From: Roridomyces roridus
Taxonomy: Eukaryota > Basidiomycota > Agaricomycetes > Agaricales > Mycenaceae
Direction of reading: 5' to 3'
Assembly (NCBI GenBank): GCA_029378245.1
Contig: JARKIF010000039.1
Coordinates: 186,001 to 250,000, forward strand
Length of the DNA: 64,000 nt
Numbering within the stretch: the stretch's first letter is position 1; each line of letters begins with the position of its first letter. Positions 21,111 through 32,200 of this stretch are shown piece after piece. Below the pieces are notes generated by a model. That model was not told the DNA's origin. It saw only the letters and a program-made list of their open reading frames with translations, and searched no databases. The position numbers and the translations under genes were made by a program.

Positions 21111-22960
21111 TCAATCTTCTTCCTCAAAGTCGTCCCCCAAGGCCAGCACTTGACGAGCTTCGCAGCATCCTTGTCACCTTTGAAAGCCGCCATCTCGTTA
21201 AACCTCTTCATCACCCTAGCCACCTCCAAGGCCCTCTCATAATCTTCCACATGCACCCATTTTTTTTACAATTTGCTGCAACAAGGCTCTGCAATTCCTT
21301 CACCTGGTCCGACGCCTTCATGAAATCCTCGGCGAGTATATCCGTTTCCTCCACGACCTCCGGATGAAACCAGAGAGCGCAAGGTCCAGGCCCGCGACCG
21401 CCCCCGTCAAGTTCGTTGAGCCTGGACCACGCTTTCGCCACTCCCACCACTAAACCCTGCAACAGCGAAAGACCGCGCCACGGCTTCCCGGCAAAGGAGT
21501 AAAGATGGCGACGTATCCCGGTAATAAGTTCCACCATGCAGCGACAGTGAGCTGGATTGTGCTTCACCACCTCTGCAAGGTAATGGTAGTTCATGAGGCG
21601 GCACTGATATATATCCCTTGCCTCGTCCTGAGATCGAGGGGACAAATTGTCGAAATTCTCCGGTAACGAGGGGCGTGTCGACTGGGAAGAGTCCTCAGGC
21701 CTCAGATTCGTAGTGCAGCTTAGTGAGGAGAAAGGCAGGGAGGATCGCAGTGTGGTGCCAATCGATCAAGGCGACATTGTTTAAGGTTCCGTCGGAGGAG
21801 CGCGAGCAAAGCGCGAGCAAAGCGCGAGACGATCAGATTTTCTGCTCGCGCTTCCCGATGACGGATTGTGAAACGAGAGAGGGCAGGGTCTTTGTGAATG
21901 AGAAGTGGCGCGATGCGGATGTAATCCCTCAAACGTTCTATGTGGTCGGACGGCTGCTGCTCCTGAAGATTGCGAAGACTCCTAGCGGAAGGGTCCCATG
22001 GCACCTGAGGACGCCCGAACTGGGTGAGGTACGCCAGTTCCTTTTCGACCGGTCGTGACAACGCCTCTTTCACGTCTTTGTCTAAATCCATGGATCAGCA
22101 AGGAGCCAAGAAGCGGAGTAGAGTAGCTCACAAAGGCCGCGGTCCACGTCCATATGGGATCTCCTGCCAAACCACATTTGCGACCTTGTATCTGGGCTGG
22201 GCCGACGCAGAAACGGGGATCGTCTAATGGGGTATGCGGCGCGTCGACCTTCTCCATATCTTCCGTGTAGTACAAGGCGCCGCCGGCGGGAAAGCGAATT
22301 GACATCTTCTCGAATTGAACGAGCTGTCGTAAGACGGAGACATGTCTGGTTCGGCCAAGTACTACCATCGGTCGACGAGTTTGGTACCACGGATAGACTC
22401 CGCGAAAATATAGTCTGTGCCAGCGGGGTTCTTTACGTCGAGGAAGTATCCGTACACCTCAGGTATCGGTATACCCTGGAATCGCAAGAAAGCCATCGTA
22501 GCAACCTCGCTGGCGACACCAAAATATCTGGGAATCGGGATGCGGGCCACCATCTTGAAGCCGTCGCGAATGGTAATGAGGATTTACCGATTGTAATCGC
22601 CCTCGGCAAGTTTTTCCATGTAGGCAACATCGGCAGGGCTGCGATTTACGCTCTGCGCTGCCAGTCGACATCGAAGACAACTTTGCGCTCGGCGAGACGG
22701 AGGGCTTCGTTTACGCTTTAGACTAATATGAGGAAGAGTCGCTGCATGAAGTAAAGAGACCTACAGTCATCTCCCAGACGTGTACTCGAAAAGGTCTTGA
22801 TTGCGAAGGTGCAGTGTGCTGAGAAGTCGAAACACGCGTCAAAGAGCGCAACAAAGACGAGGCAAGGGGGCGCCAGGGGAAAGGCATGCCGAGGTAGAGC
22901 CTGCTCATGCCCGGAGAGGAACTTGAAGCATGCAAGAAGGCATGCAAAGCGACGCGACTC
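21111..22960 (-). pseudogene. AIM9-like paralogue 3, multiply frameshifted
   Basis: Same order of motifs as paralogues 1 and 2 (DTRSQMWFGRRSHM-type N-lobe end, ELAYLTQFGRPQVPWDP, RHREARAENLIVSR, LIDWHHTAILPAFLL, KCWPW), but broken in several places. A deletion of about 13 nt follows VVFDV (near 22665). An 11-nt unit GCG CGA GCA AA is tandemly repeated to give a 22-nt insertion (21800-21828). A homopolymer A run (near 21262) and a G run in the C-terminal WPW..DD motif (near 21137) also shift the frame. The catalytic Asp is Glu (HREARAEN). It is most similar to paralogue 1, including flanking DNA. Element C lies upstream, pointing away. Confidence 0.8.
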
Positions 22961-23124
22961 GGCTCGGAATAAGTTTGATCCGCCGCGCGACTTTCCCCTT
23001 CCTCGTACATATGCGAACTTTTGCGAAGGGCTCTCAGCTCCCCTCGTCAGCGTCTTTTTTCTCCCATCGTGCTTCCCAGCAGTCGAGTCCACCAGTAGCC
23101 TGTCCCTGGAACAAATACTTCATC

Positions 23125-23573
23125 GACGGATTCCATTCTTTGCTCTCCATTCTCCGCGTTCCTGAGTCAAGCCCCGAGCCACAGCCAACACAGTCTCGAA
23201 AGAAAATTTTGCAAGACGTATAAAAGGCCAGCCACCCGGCGGCTGACATCCTCCATCTTATTCCTTTTCCTCGATGACCCCGGTGCGGTGTTTGCGACAC
23301 AGTGCGGTTACCGGACGAGGAGAGCTCCGCCAGGTGAAAATCTGGGCTGATGCACTCCCCCAGCTCCTCGCTGAAACGCACTGCTGTACCACGGTCGTGC
23401 CATCTACACCCGGATGAGAGGCAGTTCTGGCCACCCCCCTTGGTAGTCGGTAGTTAGTTTCCCGGGGGATGGGCTAGCACCCCTTCGCGCTCCCTTGTCG
23501 TGGGCCCCGGGCTTGAGATCCTTTCGAGGGTCGACCAAGCGCGCGATAACTTGCTCATTCATGAATATATGTC
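23125..23573 (+). repeat. TATA-hairpin element, copy C
   Basis: Shortest copy. CCGCGTTCCTGAGTCA, TATAAAAG at 23219-23226, CGGCGGCTGACATCC, a middle like copies A/B (GGAGAGCTCCGCCAGGTG), then the 3' domain (23447-23570): outer stem CCCGGGG/CCCCGGG, inner GGG/CCC hairpin, hairpin GATCCT-TTCG-AGGGTC (UUCG-type loop). It ends near TGAATATATG. Confidence 0.8.
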
Positions 23574-24113
23574 TTTCTCTCGAATTCGCGTGCGTCTTTT
23601 CGTAAAACGCAGGGATGAAATCTTACCAGACTCGCAAGGCTTCTCAGATGTCGTTCCCTGTAGCTCCCTTGACGAAGACAAGAGCGGTTTCCTCAGCATT
23701 TCGACCTCCATCGATGTATTGTTTGAAAGGAATCAAGCCGACTCGCACAATTGTGCTTGCCTTTGATATTGACGAGGAAGCGGAAATCTTCCAGGTACAG
23801 TCCTTCCAGACAAGCCGTACTGAGCTAACTTGTGCTCATTCAGAGCGCTGGCCACCTCGCTCTTGCTCTTCTCGAAAGCTTTGGACCCGATGCGTTCGCT
23901 ATGATGGCTGTGGTCGTGGTATGTCTGTAATCTTATTGTCCTATCGTTGGTTCATTGCAAATCAAGCCGGGTATGTCGACACCTGTGACCTACGGCCATC
24001 TTCGCCACACTCGGTGTCGCAGAAATGGGTTGAATGGACAGCTCTATCGAGGTGCAGAGTCCATGCGGGCACTCCAGTATCCACCCGACCACGGCACACT
24101 GTATCGGCGTCGT
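23574..24113 (+). other. Possible coding fragments, not recognised
   Basis: The frame IKPTRTIVLAFDIDEEAEIF (about 23720-23790), followed by a plausible intron and LALALLESFGPDAFAMMAVV, looks like exons of a gene I cannot name. The hAT-type MITE starts shortly downstream and may interrupt it. Confidence 0.25.
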
Positions 24114-24121
24114 CGCTTTTC

Positions 24122-24745
24122 TAGTGGTGGGTGGGTCCGGTTCAATGAATCGGTTCGAACGTGAACCGAACTGAACTGAACGCCCGTTCAGCGTTCAGGT
24201 TCAGGAAATTGCTGAACCTGAACGCAAGGTTCGGTTCAGCGTTCGGGCGGGAGTGGGCGCGTTCGAACGCGAACGCGAAATTGAACCGAAAGCCGCCCTT
24301 TTTTGAGACTCTGACTATGATTCCAGGTTAATTACTAGCTTGAGCCCTGGCACACTGACGAAACACTCACGCAGTCACCTTTAATCCAACCAAAACCCAG
24401 ATCAGACACTGCTGGATCGGCATTGGCTATCTGATCAGTATTGATGGCACATCAGAGCCGCCTGACTCGGGCTGTATGGGCGTTGCGCGCGTAAAATTGC
24501 ACTGCGTGGCTAGTCTGTCTTATTTGGTGCTTTCCCAACTACATTTGAAGCTCATCTTACCATAAAATTTGCGTAGATTATCGGCGGGAAAATCCGGGGT
24601 TCAAACGCGTTCGAACGCCGAACTGAACGTGAACGCGCGTTCACGTTCAAGGTTCGGGAGTTCACTGAACCGAACACTGCGTTCACGTTCGGCGTTCAGC
24701 GAAAATGACCCTGAACGCGAACCGAACCGGACCGACCCATCACTA
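24122..24745. mobile_element. hAT-type MITE with perfect 8-bp target duplication
   Basis: The 624-bp element starts TAGTGGTGGGTGGGTCCGG and ends with the near inverted copy (reverse complement TAGTGATGGGTCGGTCCGG). It is flanked by exact 8-bp repeats CGCTTTTC at 24114-24121 and 24746-24753. An 8-bp TSD and a TIR beginning TAGTG fit the hAT superfamily. Subterminal regions are packed with GTTCG/CGAAC and GAACCTGAACG motifs in both orientations. No transposase; non-autonomous. Confidence 0.9.
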
Positions 24746-24766
24746 CGCTTTTCTAATCCTGCGAAG

Positions 24767-25035
24767 CGAACGCGCGGCCAGCGCACCGTGTACCTGGCGC
24801 CACTCTTTTTTCGACATGGCATTGGTCCCTGGTATACTCTTCCCTTCCCTTTTCGACGGAAGCTGATACAATATTACTTAGCTCCGTAAACGAGACCTTG
24901 ATGCGCAACGCTAGCCTCCTTCGCGACATTGCGATTGAACGCTTCACTGGCAACTTCTCTGTCATCGCCCACGGCCAGCAACTCACACCCGCCTCGGACA
25001 CCCTCAATCTGACTCTGAATAGCCCCGCCGCTTGA
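24767..25035 (+). CDS. Possible C-terminal exons of an unknown protein
   Basis: Frame RTVYLAPLFFRHGIGP, then an intron (GTATACTC at about 24834, acceptor ATTACTTAG at about 24882), then SVNETLMRNASLLRDIAIE and GNFSVIAHGQQLTPAS to a stop at 25033-25035. The splice is phase-consistent and the product looks like real protein, but no family is recognised and the 5' part is unclear because the hAT-type MITE lies just upstream. Confidence 0.3.
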
Positions 25036-25293
25036 GCCCGCTCAGTCGCTCCGAGCGACGCTCCACCACTCAAGGGCTTGCGGGTACGATTCGGGCTGCG
25101 CTCCACCCTGCAGGCGAATTCGGGGAGCGGCCGGTTTACGTCGCTGCAGGGGGCATACCGTTAGTCGTCCATCTGTGTGTTCTTGACAAAACTGAGGAAG
25201 CCTAGATATTTTGTTGGCCTGATTACGTTCTACACGACGCTCATAAGTATTGCATGCATGTACTATAGCGCTGTAGTAGCGTACATTCACTTT

Positions 25294-26469
25294 TTAAATA
25301 TAACAGCGTTCTTCCGTTCCGACATAAATATTCATGCCGCGGGCCACCAGATCCCGCAGCCGAGTGCAAATGTCACTGCTGATTGGGAATACCTCCTTGT
25401 GCACCGTCCTCATCGTAAACTCGGTGAGGATTGAGCACCGCATGGACAGTACGTGTATGATATCTTCCCACAGAGAATCACGAAAGTCAGCAAAGTCCAC
25501 CACAAGCTGCAAGTGCAGTGTGCGGAGCTGTGGTAGATGATTCTCCTTCAAGAGCTGAAACAAAAGGCGCAGCACATCGAAATCCGTGCCATGGGCAAAC
25601 TCGAGGTGTGTGAGAGCTGGCGTCAAAGCCGTGAGTTGACGGAGGGGATTTGTCAAGTCGGAGATATTGCGAATCATGATGGTGAGGCTTGTCAGGGGAG
25701 GCGTAGACCACTCGAGGAACTCGACGAGATGGCTCGAGTTTATTCCATAAAGAGGGGTGCAAAGTGTTTCGAGGGAAGGAAGCGATAGGCCTTGTAAAAT
25801 TTCATCGTCGCTGTAGCGCCCGGGACCTGAGCCACACCCAAAGCTCAGGCGACGTAATGCCGGTAGAGAGATCGTTTCCGCCAGGTCCGCACGGGACACG
25901 CGCATGTATGAAACACCGTCGAATATGCATTCGACGAGTACCGGGGAAAGGCGGAGCATCGTCAAAATTGGACGAGCAAGAAAATGTCGCGAGCCTGCGA
26001 CCGTACCACCAACGGTCAGCCTCCTCAAACGACGGAAAGGCTGCATAGTGTCCGCGCCCATGCATTTCATAATGTCCATCTTCTCAACGTTTGTGTGAGG
26101 GTATATCTCGATCGTCTCCAACTGCTCTCTATATCGGCGGAAGAGGTTGCCGATTTCGTCTGCAAACGCTCCATGCAGGGATATGGACAGAGCCAGGTAC
26201 CGAGCACGGTCAAGCCATGCTTCGAGCAGCTGCGCGAAACCTTTGGGCCGAGGAAAGACGACGTGGACAGAGCTCCAAAGTTGGGGAGTGGATAGAGCTA
26301 TCACCGTCCACGCCTTGCACATTTGCAAAAAGAGCATGGGGACGTGCTGAGCCCCGGGTGTCGGACGTAGAGGGACGCAATGTGCGAAGATCTGGGATGA
26401 AATTTCTAGTGGCAGCTTTGCGATTGGGTCCAGAGGAGCTGTGTCCAGCTCCAGTTCGGAGGTAGACAT
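25294..26469 (-). CDS. F-box / LRR-like protein, intact
   Basis: The start is placed at 26469 (MSTSELELDTAPLDPIAKLP); the longer open frame upstream shows no family resemblance. Product 391 aa: the F-box begins almost at once (DPIAKLPLEISSQIFAHCVP, residues 14-33), followed by VPMLFLQMCKAWTVIALSTP and degenerate LRR strands. Unlike its relatives here it lacks the long N-terminal coiled coil, so the first exon may have been lost or the protein is naturally short. Predicted SCF adaptor with unknown substrate. Single exon, no disruptions. Confidence 0.8.
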   Translation of the reverse strand: MSTSELELDTAPLDPIAKLPLEISSQIFAHCVPLRPTPGAQHVPMLFLQMCKAWTVIALSTPQLWSSVHVVFPRPKGFAQLLEAWLDRARYLALSISLHGAFADEIGNLFRRYREQLETIEIYPHTNVEKMDIMKCMGADTMQPFRRLRRLTVGGTVAGSRHFLARPILTMLRLSPVLVECIFDGVSYMRVSRADLAETISLPALRRLSFGCGSGPGRYSDDEILQGLSLPSLETLCTPLYGINSSHLVEFLEWSTPPLTSLTIMIRNISDLTNPLRQLTALTPALTHLEFAHGTDFDVLRLLFQLLKENHLPQLRTLHLQLVVDFADFRDSLWEDIIHVLSMRCSILTEFTMRTVHKEVFPISSDICTRLRDLVARGMNIYVGTEERCYI

Positions 26470-26738
26470 TGAAGAAGAGAAAGAGGGAATTTTGTGATCC
26501 GAGCCTGCTTTTGACACGACTATTTCAACGCGACCATTCCGACGCGACCATTTCAAAATTGCACGCTCTGTGAGTAAGAGGTGCTCATGATTATTGTCTG
26601 CGAGTTCTTTCTCTGAAGGAAGCAAGGAAGCTGAAATTTTTCTATTCCGATCAATCGCTCTCCTATCTTCTGCTTGACCTGAGCATGCCTTGACGACTGC
26701 GGACCTGTTGCGCTTCAGCCTTCCACAGTCGCCATTCC

Positions 26739-27321
26739 ATGTCAGCTCCCGCAGAAACAGCTCAAAGGCCATCCCTTCTCCATGAAATCGCTCCCCATCT
26801 ATTCCAGACGCGTAAAACTCGACCCTCTCTGCGACGCAAGATCCTGTCCAAAACAAGCCTAGATCCGCAGACCCCTCCTGCTGGGATCCAAGAACTCGAA
26901 GCATCGGAAGGCACATCCACCACCGCCGCCGAAGCTGGTCAGCGTCTCGCCCCATATCCTGTTATCCTGCTTATTCCTTGCCAGAAAACAGGCCAACACC
27001 AGAAGCCGATATCCGGCGCCTTGAAGCGTCCCTGGCCCGGCTGGAGGCTCTCGCAGTCCGCTTCGCCGTTCTCGCAGAGGACAAAGATCTCCTGACCGCC
27101 CGGCGTCCGCCAAAAAACAGCGAGGCCTTTCCCTTGAAGCGCGTCTGGCACGCCTGCAGGCTAGATGGGACCGCTTAGATTCTCTTATCGGAAAGCAGGA
27201 CGTGCCTGCCCAACCCTTGAGGAAACGACCAGCTGACATCGCGGCCTGGCTGTTTTATGCCCTTTGGATTATCCTTGCGGCGAGTTCTGGTCTTCTGCGT
27301 TGCACCTGCTTCTTAACTTGA
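26739..27321 (+). CDS. Small tail-anchored coiled-coil protein
   Basis: Exons 26739-26937, 26985-27055 and 27121-27321 (introns 47 and 65 nt), 156 aa. Start MSAPAETAQRPSLLHEIAP. A basic, polar N-terminal region is followed by a heptad-like helix joined across intron 2 (ADIRRLEASLARLEALA then RGLSLEARLARLQARWDRL), a short linker, and a single hydrophobic segment IAAWLFYALWIILAASSGLL near the C terminus. This layout suggests a tail-anchored membrane protein with a cytosolic coiled coil. No named family recognised. Both introns are phase-consistent and intron 2 has a CTGAC branch site, which supports the model. It is divergent from the F-box gene at 25294-26469. Confidence 0.6.
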
Positions 27322-27454
27322 ATTCCAGTGGGTAGGGCTGGTGGACTTGTCATCGTAGACCCAATTGATCTGACTCTGAGTGAATATTCTCCGTGCTCGT
27401 CATGAAAAGTGAGAATTGAGATGAGTACAATAAAAGATACAATGTGGGGAAACA

Positions 27455-28403
27455 TCAGTCCTCCATACCGTTTTGAGGGTTGTCCTCCTCAAGGCCATTC
27501 ATCTCCATCGTGTCGTAGGCTTCGGGCTCGACGACATCGACGTCCTCCCCGTCATCCACGTCCTCTGGCTCCTGCACCTGTTCTTCCTCCACGTCCACCT
27601 CGGCGTATGGATCCCCCTCCACGTCGAGTTCCACATCTTCATCGACGTCCATACCCTGGGCGGCTCCAGGCCCAGAAGATATTGATTCGCCGTCAGCATG
27701 CGCTCCGCTTGTGGAAGGCGCAGCAGAGCCAGGGAGCACGATGGTCGTTTTCTCCTTCTCCTTGCCCTTGGCAGACGACGCCTTGCCTTTGAGAGCTGCG
27801 CTGCCATTCACGTTTGAGCTTCCCTTCTTGCTTTTGTCAGTCTTGGCCAGCTCGCGGTAAACTGGAAGAATATGAGGAGACGGAGGATGCTATGAGCTTG
27901 CCAACACGCGCCTGTAAGCTCTCCCTGAAGCTTGTCTGCCAGGTCGCCGAATTCGATCATCTCAAGGGCTTTGAGGACGTCGGACGCGGATATGCTTTTG
28001 TGCTGTTTAGATAGGGCTACGTCGTGGGCGCTGGAGGGGACGCGCGTCAGGAAAAGAGGGGTGCATTAAAGAGGGAAAAGACTTGCGTAGCAGCTAGAAC
28101 GACGCGTCGTATGTGAGACCAAACGCGACTGCCGCCAGGAGAACGCACCCAGGTAGTTGATGAAGACGGTAGATCCCTTTATGAGCGAAAGAACCGTCTC
28201 CTTTTGCATTTTCACGTTCTCGGGGAGCTGGGTATAGCTCGCATTAGGGAGGCAGAGTGCATCGACCTGGACGGACGCACAGCGGATTTGGCGATACGTG
28301 TAACAAGGGATTTCGGGAGCTCAAAGTTTTCCATTCCCTCCGATACACGGTCTTGCTGAGCTTGGGCGGATATGGGGCCGGGTGGAGGTTCTTTACGAGG
28401 CAT
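27455..28403 (-). CDS. DPB4: DNA polymerase epsilon subunit Dpb4 (POLE3/CHRAC17-like histone fold)
   Basis: Product 244 aa. The histone fold is unmistakable: LPKSLVTRIAKSALPENVK, LSLIKGSTVFINYLAATAHD and SKQHKSISASDVLKALEMIE, followed by FGDLADKLQGELTVYRELAK and an acidic C-terminal tail rich in DVDE. Dpb4 pairs with a Dpb3-type partner in Pol epsilon and chromatin-remodelling complexes in the nucleus. Exons: 28281-28403, 28149-28227, 28087-28093, 27912-28030 and 27455-27861. Exon 3 is a 7-nt microexon (CTGCTAC) needed to restore INYLAATAHD; the intron after it starts GCAAGT and the last intron starts GCGCGT, so two of four introns appear to be GC-AG. Total coding length is divisible by three. 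Identification is firm; the microexon and last donor are inferred from family conservation. Confidence 0.9.
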
Positions 28404-28469
28404 TTTGAGTGCGAGTGGCAGGACGAGAAAGTGTGATTGATGGCCGAGAGCACGAGTGTAGAGAATTTC

Positions 28470-29120
28470 GAAAGTGTATTCACAAATGTATGTACGTGCA
28501 AGCATAGTATTCGCGCTCTTGGTAAACTCTCAACGAGAGTCGCAAGCCCAGGGGTCCAACGACAAGGAGGCGCGATGGGCTGCAAACCCACCCCCCGAGA
28601 ATCTACCTACTGACTACATCCAGCGAGGACCAAGGCGTTGGCGGCCGGTTGATGGGAGGCTGGAAGCTGCAGAGGCAAATATGAGTAAGGAAACGGAGAG
28701 GAAAGGAAAGACATTGGTCGCACCTTGAAGCACACTGTCGACGCCGAGCTCTCTCCTCCAGGAGCACGGCGAACCCAGACACCGTCAGTCGTCCTCCGGG
28801 GCCCACCCCCCAGTAAAGAGGTACCGCCTGTCGTCCATCCCGCCCCAGAGACAACTAGATTCATCGAGAGCTTGTCGAGAAAGATATCTGGTCAACGGCG
28901 AGGTCAGCGATGCCGAGGCGAGCGAAGGGAAGATACGCACCGGATGGTGGTGGTCAGATTGCAAGAGGCCTGGAGGTCAGCCGCTCGGTGCCTGGAGTTT
29001 TATACGCGCTGCAAATAATTTTTTCGTCTGGTGTGGCTCGGGAACGCGGATATGGAATGGAGATCGAGCAAAAAGAGACCGGCGATGGCCTATGTACCGC
29101 CGGGATATCGAACGACGGCC
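28470..29120 (-). repeat. TATA-hairpin element, copy D
   Basis: Minus-strand copy between the ENA-type ATPase and DPB4. TATAAAAC on the minus strand at 28997-29004, then GAGCGGCTGACC and TGACCACCACCATCCG|GTGCGT. An intron ends GCCGTTGACCAG, and the next exon contains CTCTCGATGAATC and GGTACCTCTTTACTGGGG. The 3' domain (about 28470-28620) has outer stem CTCGGGGG/CCCCTGGG (with wobble pairs), inner TGGG/CCCA hairpin and hairpin ACTCTC-GTT-GAGAGT. Its 3' end lies within 70 bp of the DPB4 start codon, so it overlaps that promoter. Confidence 0.8.
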
Positions 29121-29219
29121 AGTAGCAGGACAAGTCTGAGAGACGACGAAGCGGTTTTCATTGAGGAGACTTGGCCGACATGAGGTACCATCTCGAAAGG
29201 AAAATGTACTTTCTGTTGA

Positions 29220-32200
29220 CTACACTATCGAAGAGGCTTCAGAACTGCTTTGCGACGCAGACAACTCCATCGTCGGCGGCGGCAAGAACTTGGCATACAA
29301 CGGCTTGCGGACAATCTTCCAGATATCGCACCACAAGATGAACGCAAGTGTCATGCCGACGATGACTCCCCACTCCCACTCAATCGCCTGCTGGTAGAAC
29401 ACCTTGGTGTTGAGGACAGGCACATAGATCGCTGCGGGAGACTAAGAATAAGATACAGACACGGAACGGAGGGACGTACGCAGAACAGAGCTGGCGCAGG
29501 CAATAATGACCGACCACCAAAGGACCTTGTTCTCGTACAACGTCTTGTAGAAAGCCACGCCAGGCTCAAGATTGAAAATCGACCGCTCGACTGAAAAGTA
29601 AGAGTAAGCTCAAGTAACAAAGAAATGCAACGATACTCACAATCCTTCAGGACCCATGCATACAGCATGAACTCGAAGATGAGTGTCGCAAACACGGTGC
29701 TACGCGCGCGGGCGACCAATGTACATTGTTGGGAAACGCCCGCATTGCGTTGTGTCGCGAGGTCACCGGGTGTTACCCCAGCGTACATGACAATGATAAA
29801 CTAACAAAGAGTTAGTCGGTAAGGTCGACGGCGAGGAAGGTAAACGTACGCTGAGCAAACAAGTGAGACCGATACAGACACCGTACGCGAAAGTGTCGAT
29901 AATCAACGCCCAGGTGAAAACACCGTCAATGACAGAGTGCGGTGGCTTCTTCATGAGGTTCTTCGGAGCCTTCTCCGTGCCTAAACCGAGCGACGGTGGC
30001 GTTCCAGTGATCATATTAACCCAGAGAACCGCAAGAGGGCTCAAAGGGAAGACACTGCTTGCCTCGTGGTCCCTCAAACCGAGGCCCGCGACGAGGAGCA
30101 CGACAAGTGCGACATTGGTACTGAGCAAGTGCAAGCTGAACCTCTGAATATTGAGGAACAGCCTCCGACCTTCAGCCACTGCAGAGATGATAGAGTCGAA
30201 TTTGTCGTCCGTGAGCACGAGATCCGAAGCATCTTTCGCGACATCCGAGCCAGCAAGACCCATCGCAATACCTGTTAAGCAAATAAGATGCAGGTTTCCT
30301 CGAGAATCCTGTCTGAGCTCACCGATGGGCGCAAGCTTGAGCGCAGGTGAATCGTTGACACCATCGCCCGTCATAGCCATATGCCTTCCACGACGTTTCC
30401 CCGCCTTGATCATGCGGACCTTGGTCTGCGGCGCGCAACGCGCAATGACCAGCGGCAATTCGTCAAGGGCGTCGATCTCGTCATCCGTCATCTTGTCAAA
30501 CTGCGTGGCCTGCTGGAGGTGAGAAGAGCTGGTTTTTAGAGGGGATAACACGAACCGTCATAACCGCACTTGCAGGTGCGTCCTTGCCGATAATCTCGAC
30601 ACTCTCCGCAATAGCTTTGGCGGTCGAGAGATGGTCGCCAGTAAGCATGTGGACAACAATACCGGCCTCCTTGGCCGCACGAACTGCGGGGAGGGTTTCT
30701 GGACGGGGCGGGTCGAAGATGCCTGAAAATGCGCAGGTTAGTAGGCGCTTACATGTCTGCACGAAAACCCCACCTGCCAGACCAAGAAACGTCAGATCCT
30801 GCTCAACTTCGTCACGACTCATGGCAGAGACGTCAACAGGAAGGATCCGCTGTGCCAAGCCGATGACACGAAGACCAAGGGCTGCAAACTCCTCTGCCTT
30901 GGCCAAGAGCGACTGACGCAGTTCGTCTGTGATGGGGGCAGTAGCATTAGGCGCGGATATCGGAGCTGGGATATAAGAGCTGGACGCATTGAGGAGGCGT
31001 TCGACCTGGGCGGAGAATATAAGGCGCTGGGAAAAACGTTGGGAGTATGAAAGCAACTCACAGCTCCCTTGGTGTAACAGATCGACTGGCCGTGGTTTTC
31101 ATGGTCAAAGTAGATTGTAGACATCTTCTTGGTATCGCTGCTGAACGGAAACTCGCGGAGCAGTTGGAAGCGCAGGCCCCCGTTGTCGTCGTCCTCGATG
31201 TTGACCGGCACCTGCTTTTCCCGCTGTTTCTTCTCATCTTCCGACGAGAAGCTCGACTCGATGGTCATGGCCTCGTCTTCGTCTGGCGTGAGACCCGAAC
31301 GGCCCATCTGGAGCTTCATAGCAAAGACCTGTAGCACATATGAGCAAGGAACAAGCTTTGGCTACGAAGACGAACCTGCAAGGCAACTTCGGTGGGGTCA
31401 CCAGTGCTCACCCAGACACCGGTGTCGTTTTGCTGAATCGTTGCGACGTTGCAAAGGGAGGCGACACGAATGGCTTGCGCTAGACCTTCATGGATAGAAT
31501 CCGGATTTACCACGGGCCCATTGTCACCACCTTCATGGATGTCTCCAACAGGCTCGAGTGCGTCTGACGTAGTGTGGGTGCTAAGTTCGTATCCTTCGGC
31601 GTCGCCAACGAGCCACATTTTGCGCACGGACATTTTGCCTATCCCGGAAAGTTAGTGGCGGCTGGCAAGAGAGAATCAGGGATATATACCGAGGGTCAGG
31701 GTACCAGTCTTGTCGCTGCAAATGTCCGTGACTCCACCCAGATTCTCAAGCGCATCGAGCTTGCGGACGATAACATTGCGCTGGGCCATCCGTCGGGTAC
31801 CGAGCGACATGGTGAGTGTCAAGACGACAATTAGCGACTCTGGAACGATGCCGACGGCGACAGCGATTGCCTGCCAGAGACAGTCAGATACACGAGGTGG
31901 AAGAAGACCAAGGAACGCACATAAATCATGACCTCCTCCGTGATCTTGAATTTGGCCACCGCAAAGACAACGAGTGCAAGCAAGAAGGCGCAAAAGAATA
32001 GGACATAGGCGAGTTTGGTCAGCTTGCGCTGCAGCGGAGTGCCCTTGCGGACACCGCTGTAGACCAAAATCGTTTCCTTGATGTGGCTGAAAAGGGAAAG
32101 ACGACTGTTGTCGTCTTTGTTATCGTTCATGGCATCTGCGATACGTCCGATTTGAGATGACATGCCAGTGGCGACGACGATGCCTGAGCCGCGACCCTGG

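Noticed and set aside
25294..26955. 553-codon reading frame including the F-box gene
   Set aside because: The first 162 codons lack family resemblance and overlap the divergent coiled-coil gene; the start at 26469 fits the F-box family.
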